Source: Candidatus Pollutiaquabacter sp.
GTDB lineage: Bacteria > Bacteroidota > Bacteroidia > AKYH767-A > 2013-40CM-41-45
Length of the DNA: 7,874 bases
Assembly: GCA_903854075.1 (NCBI GenBank)
Contig: CAINVI010000118.1
Coordinates: 1-7,874, forward strand
Reading direction: 5' to 3'
In this document: positions 6,964 through 7,874 of the stretch, in pieces
Layout: each line of letters begins with the position of its first letter
Position numbering within the stretch: position 1 is the stretch's first letter
Made by a program: the position numbers and the translations under genes
The notes under the pieces: model-generated
What the model was told of the DNA's origin: nothing
What the model saw: the letters and a program-made list of their open reading frames with translations, nothing else
The model's database searches: none

Positions 6964-7874
6964 TCAGTGTGTTTCCGGTAAATCCGCTTTTGTCCAACGA
7001 TAGCGCTGAAGTATTGATCCGTATTTACCTTTTGCTTCCGGAACAGCTTCTTCCCACGCCAAGATCAATTGATGGTATCCGGTTGCATCGTGAACTCGCT
7101 TTCCAATATAAAATTGAACGGATTGCCGGCTAAAGTTCTGTTTGAATACCAGCAGCGGATCATGGGCATCGGCAGAAAGTCCTCCGCCTAAGTGCATAGA
7201 CAAACACCCCCGATCTGCCGCCAAGTTCAAGCCTTCGTGCAGTAAAAGATTTCCGACACCGTTACGACGCCCTTCTGGAGTTACCGAAGATAAAAAATAA
7301 TGCGCCCAACGACCGCTTCCCAAAAAAATTGCCGCTCCTTCCACCTTTTCATTTTGCTTGACCAACAGCAAAGCGCCATCTGATAGTGCCAACCGACGTA
7401 AAGCAGTAAAGTAAGCCGGCGAAAAATAATATTGCGGTGCCGCCTTTAGCTGCCGCATATTCTCCAGATATATCCGCACGAAATCATCGTATGACGCTAA
7501 CGTACGATCATGATGAATATAATAGCCAGCCTTTTCTGCCTTTCGAATCTTATTGCGATTCTGCGGTGTGTAGTTTTCCCAGCGCTCATCGGATGACTGG
7601 GTCAAATCGACAGCGACGTAGTCACGCAGGTGTATAACCTGCATAGTACTGTCTGCAGCTAAAAACCGTTGGTTACTCAATAAAGGATGGAAGCGAACAA
7701 ACTCTGTCACCACCTTTTCATCCCGGCAATATTCCGCGAACGCCTGGTCAGCTTCCCGGAGGAAGTGAGCATCGAGTGATGAGCTCACCGGTCCTGAATA
7801 ACCGTAGGCAGATTCGATATCGAACAACCCCGATGGCGTCAAATACGAAGGAACTGGGCGCAGCAAAAATGGCA
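6964..7874 (-). CDS. FemAB/GNAT-fold acyl- or aminoacyltransferase, N-terminus cut by window edge
   Basis: The reading frame is open to position 7874 with no convincing start inside the window, so about 302 C-terminal residues are visible and perhaps 40-60 are missing. Counting from the Leu codon at 7864-7866, FDIESAYGYSGP (15-26) matches the early D-x-x-x-PYGYGGP-type motif of FemAB-like proteins. NRNKIRKAEKAG (103-114) is the diagnostic basic helix of the family. HYFLSSVTPEGRRNGVGNLLLHEGL (189-213) is the acyl/aminoacyl binding region, followed by LGGG (226-229) and DPLLVFKQNFS (236-246). Relatives include tRNA-dependent FemX/FemAB ligases and the Acetyltransf_6 (GNAT) proteins common in exopolysaccharide and exosortase loci. 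Inference: it adds an acyl or aminoacyl group to a sugar or lipid-linked intermediate. Its 3-base gap to the next gene places it in the same operon. Confidence 0.88.
   Translation of the reverse strand, partial: PFLLRPVPSYLTPSGLFDIESAYGYSGPVSSSLDAHFLREADQAFAEYCRDEKVVTEFVRFHPLLSNQRFLAADSTMQVIHLRDYVAVDLTQSSDERWENYTPQNRNKIRKAEKAGYYIHHDRTLASYDDFVRIYLENMRQLKAAPQYYFSPAYFTALRRLALSDGALLLVKQNEKVEGAAIFLGSGRWAHYFLSSVTPEGRRNGVGNLLLHEGLNLAADRGCLSMHLGGGLSADAHDPLLVFKQNFSRQSVQFYIGKRVHDATGYHQLILAWEEAVPEAKGKYGSILQRYRWTKADLPETH

Overview
The window is a stretch of bacterial chromosome in which every convincing gene lies on the minus strand, so transcription runs from position 7874 down to 1. Eight genes are packed tightly: gaps of 3, 9, 63, about 75, 15 and 5 bases, plus one 4-base ATGA overlap. 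The first gene in transcription order (FemAB-like) enters from beyond 7874, and the last (asparagine synthase) runs out past position 1. I see no tRNA, rRNA, CRISPR array, insertion sequence or gene-free stretch over 300 bases.

The host is not identifiable with confidence. Nearly all starts are ATG with no clear Shine-Dalgarno sequence upstream, and the larger spacers are AT-rich. One spacer holds a weak match to the Bacteroidota promoter pattern (TTTG, about 19 bases, TAnnTTTG). Together these suggest Bacteroidota or a close relative, tentatively.

Layout in transcription order: FemAB/GNAT-fold acyl- or aminoacyltransferase (7874-6964, partial); RimJ/PseH-like GNAT N-acetyltransferase (6960-6427); GT4-type glycosyltransferase (6417-5236); polymerase-beta-fold nucleotidyltransferase (5172-4192); class I SAM methyltransferase (4116-3448); second, more divergent nucleotidyltransferase-fold protein (3432-2467); second GT4-type glycosyltransferase (2470-1451); glutamine-hydrolysing asparagine synthase (1445 to beyond 1).

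This looks like part of a surface-polysaccharide or glycoconjugate locus. The two glycosyltransferases would build the glycan, and the acetyltransferase, FemAB-like enzyme, methyltransferase and amidotransferase would decorate sugars or attached amino acids. The least ordinary feature is the core, GT - nucleotidyltransferase - methyltransferase - nucleotidyltransferase - GT. Its two nucleotidyltransferase-fold proteins share an S-D-x-D-x5-R-N-D signature and resemble aminoglycoside nucleotidyltransferases more than sugar-nucleotide pyrophosphorylases. Whether they nucleotidylate a glycan, a small molecule or a protein cannot be told from the sequence. The locus could also make a small glycosylated metabolite rather than a polymer.
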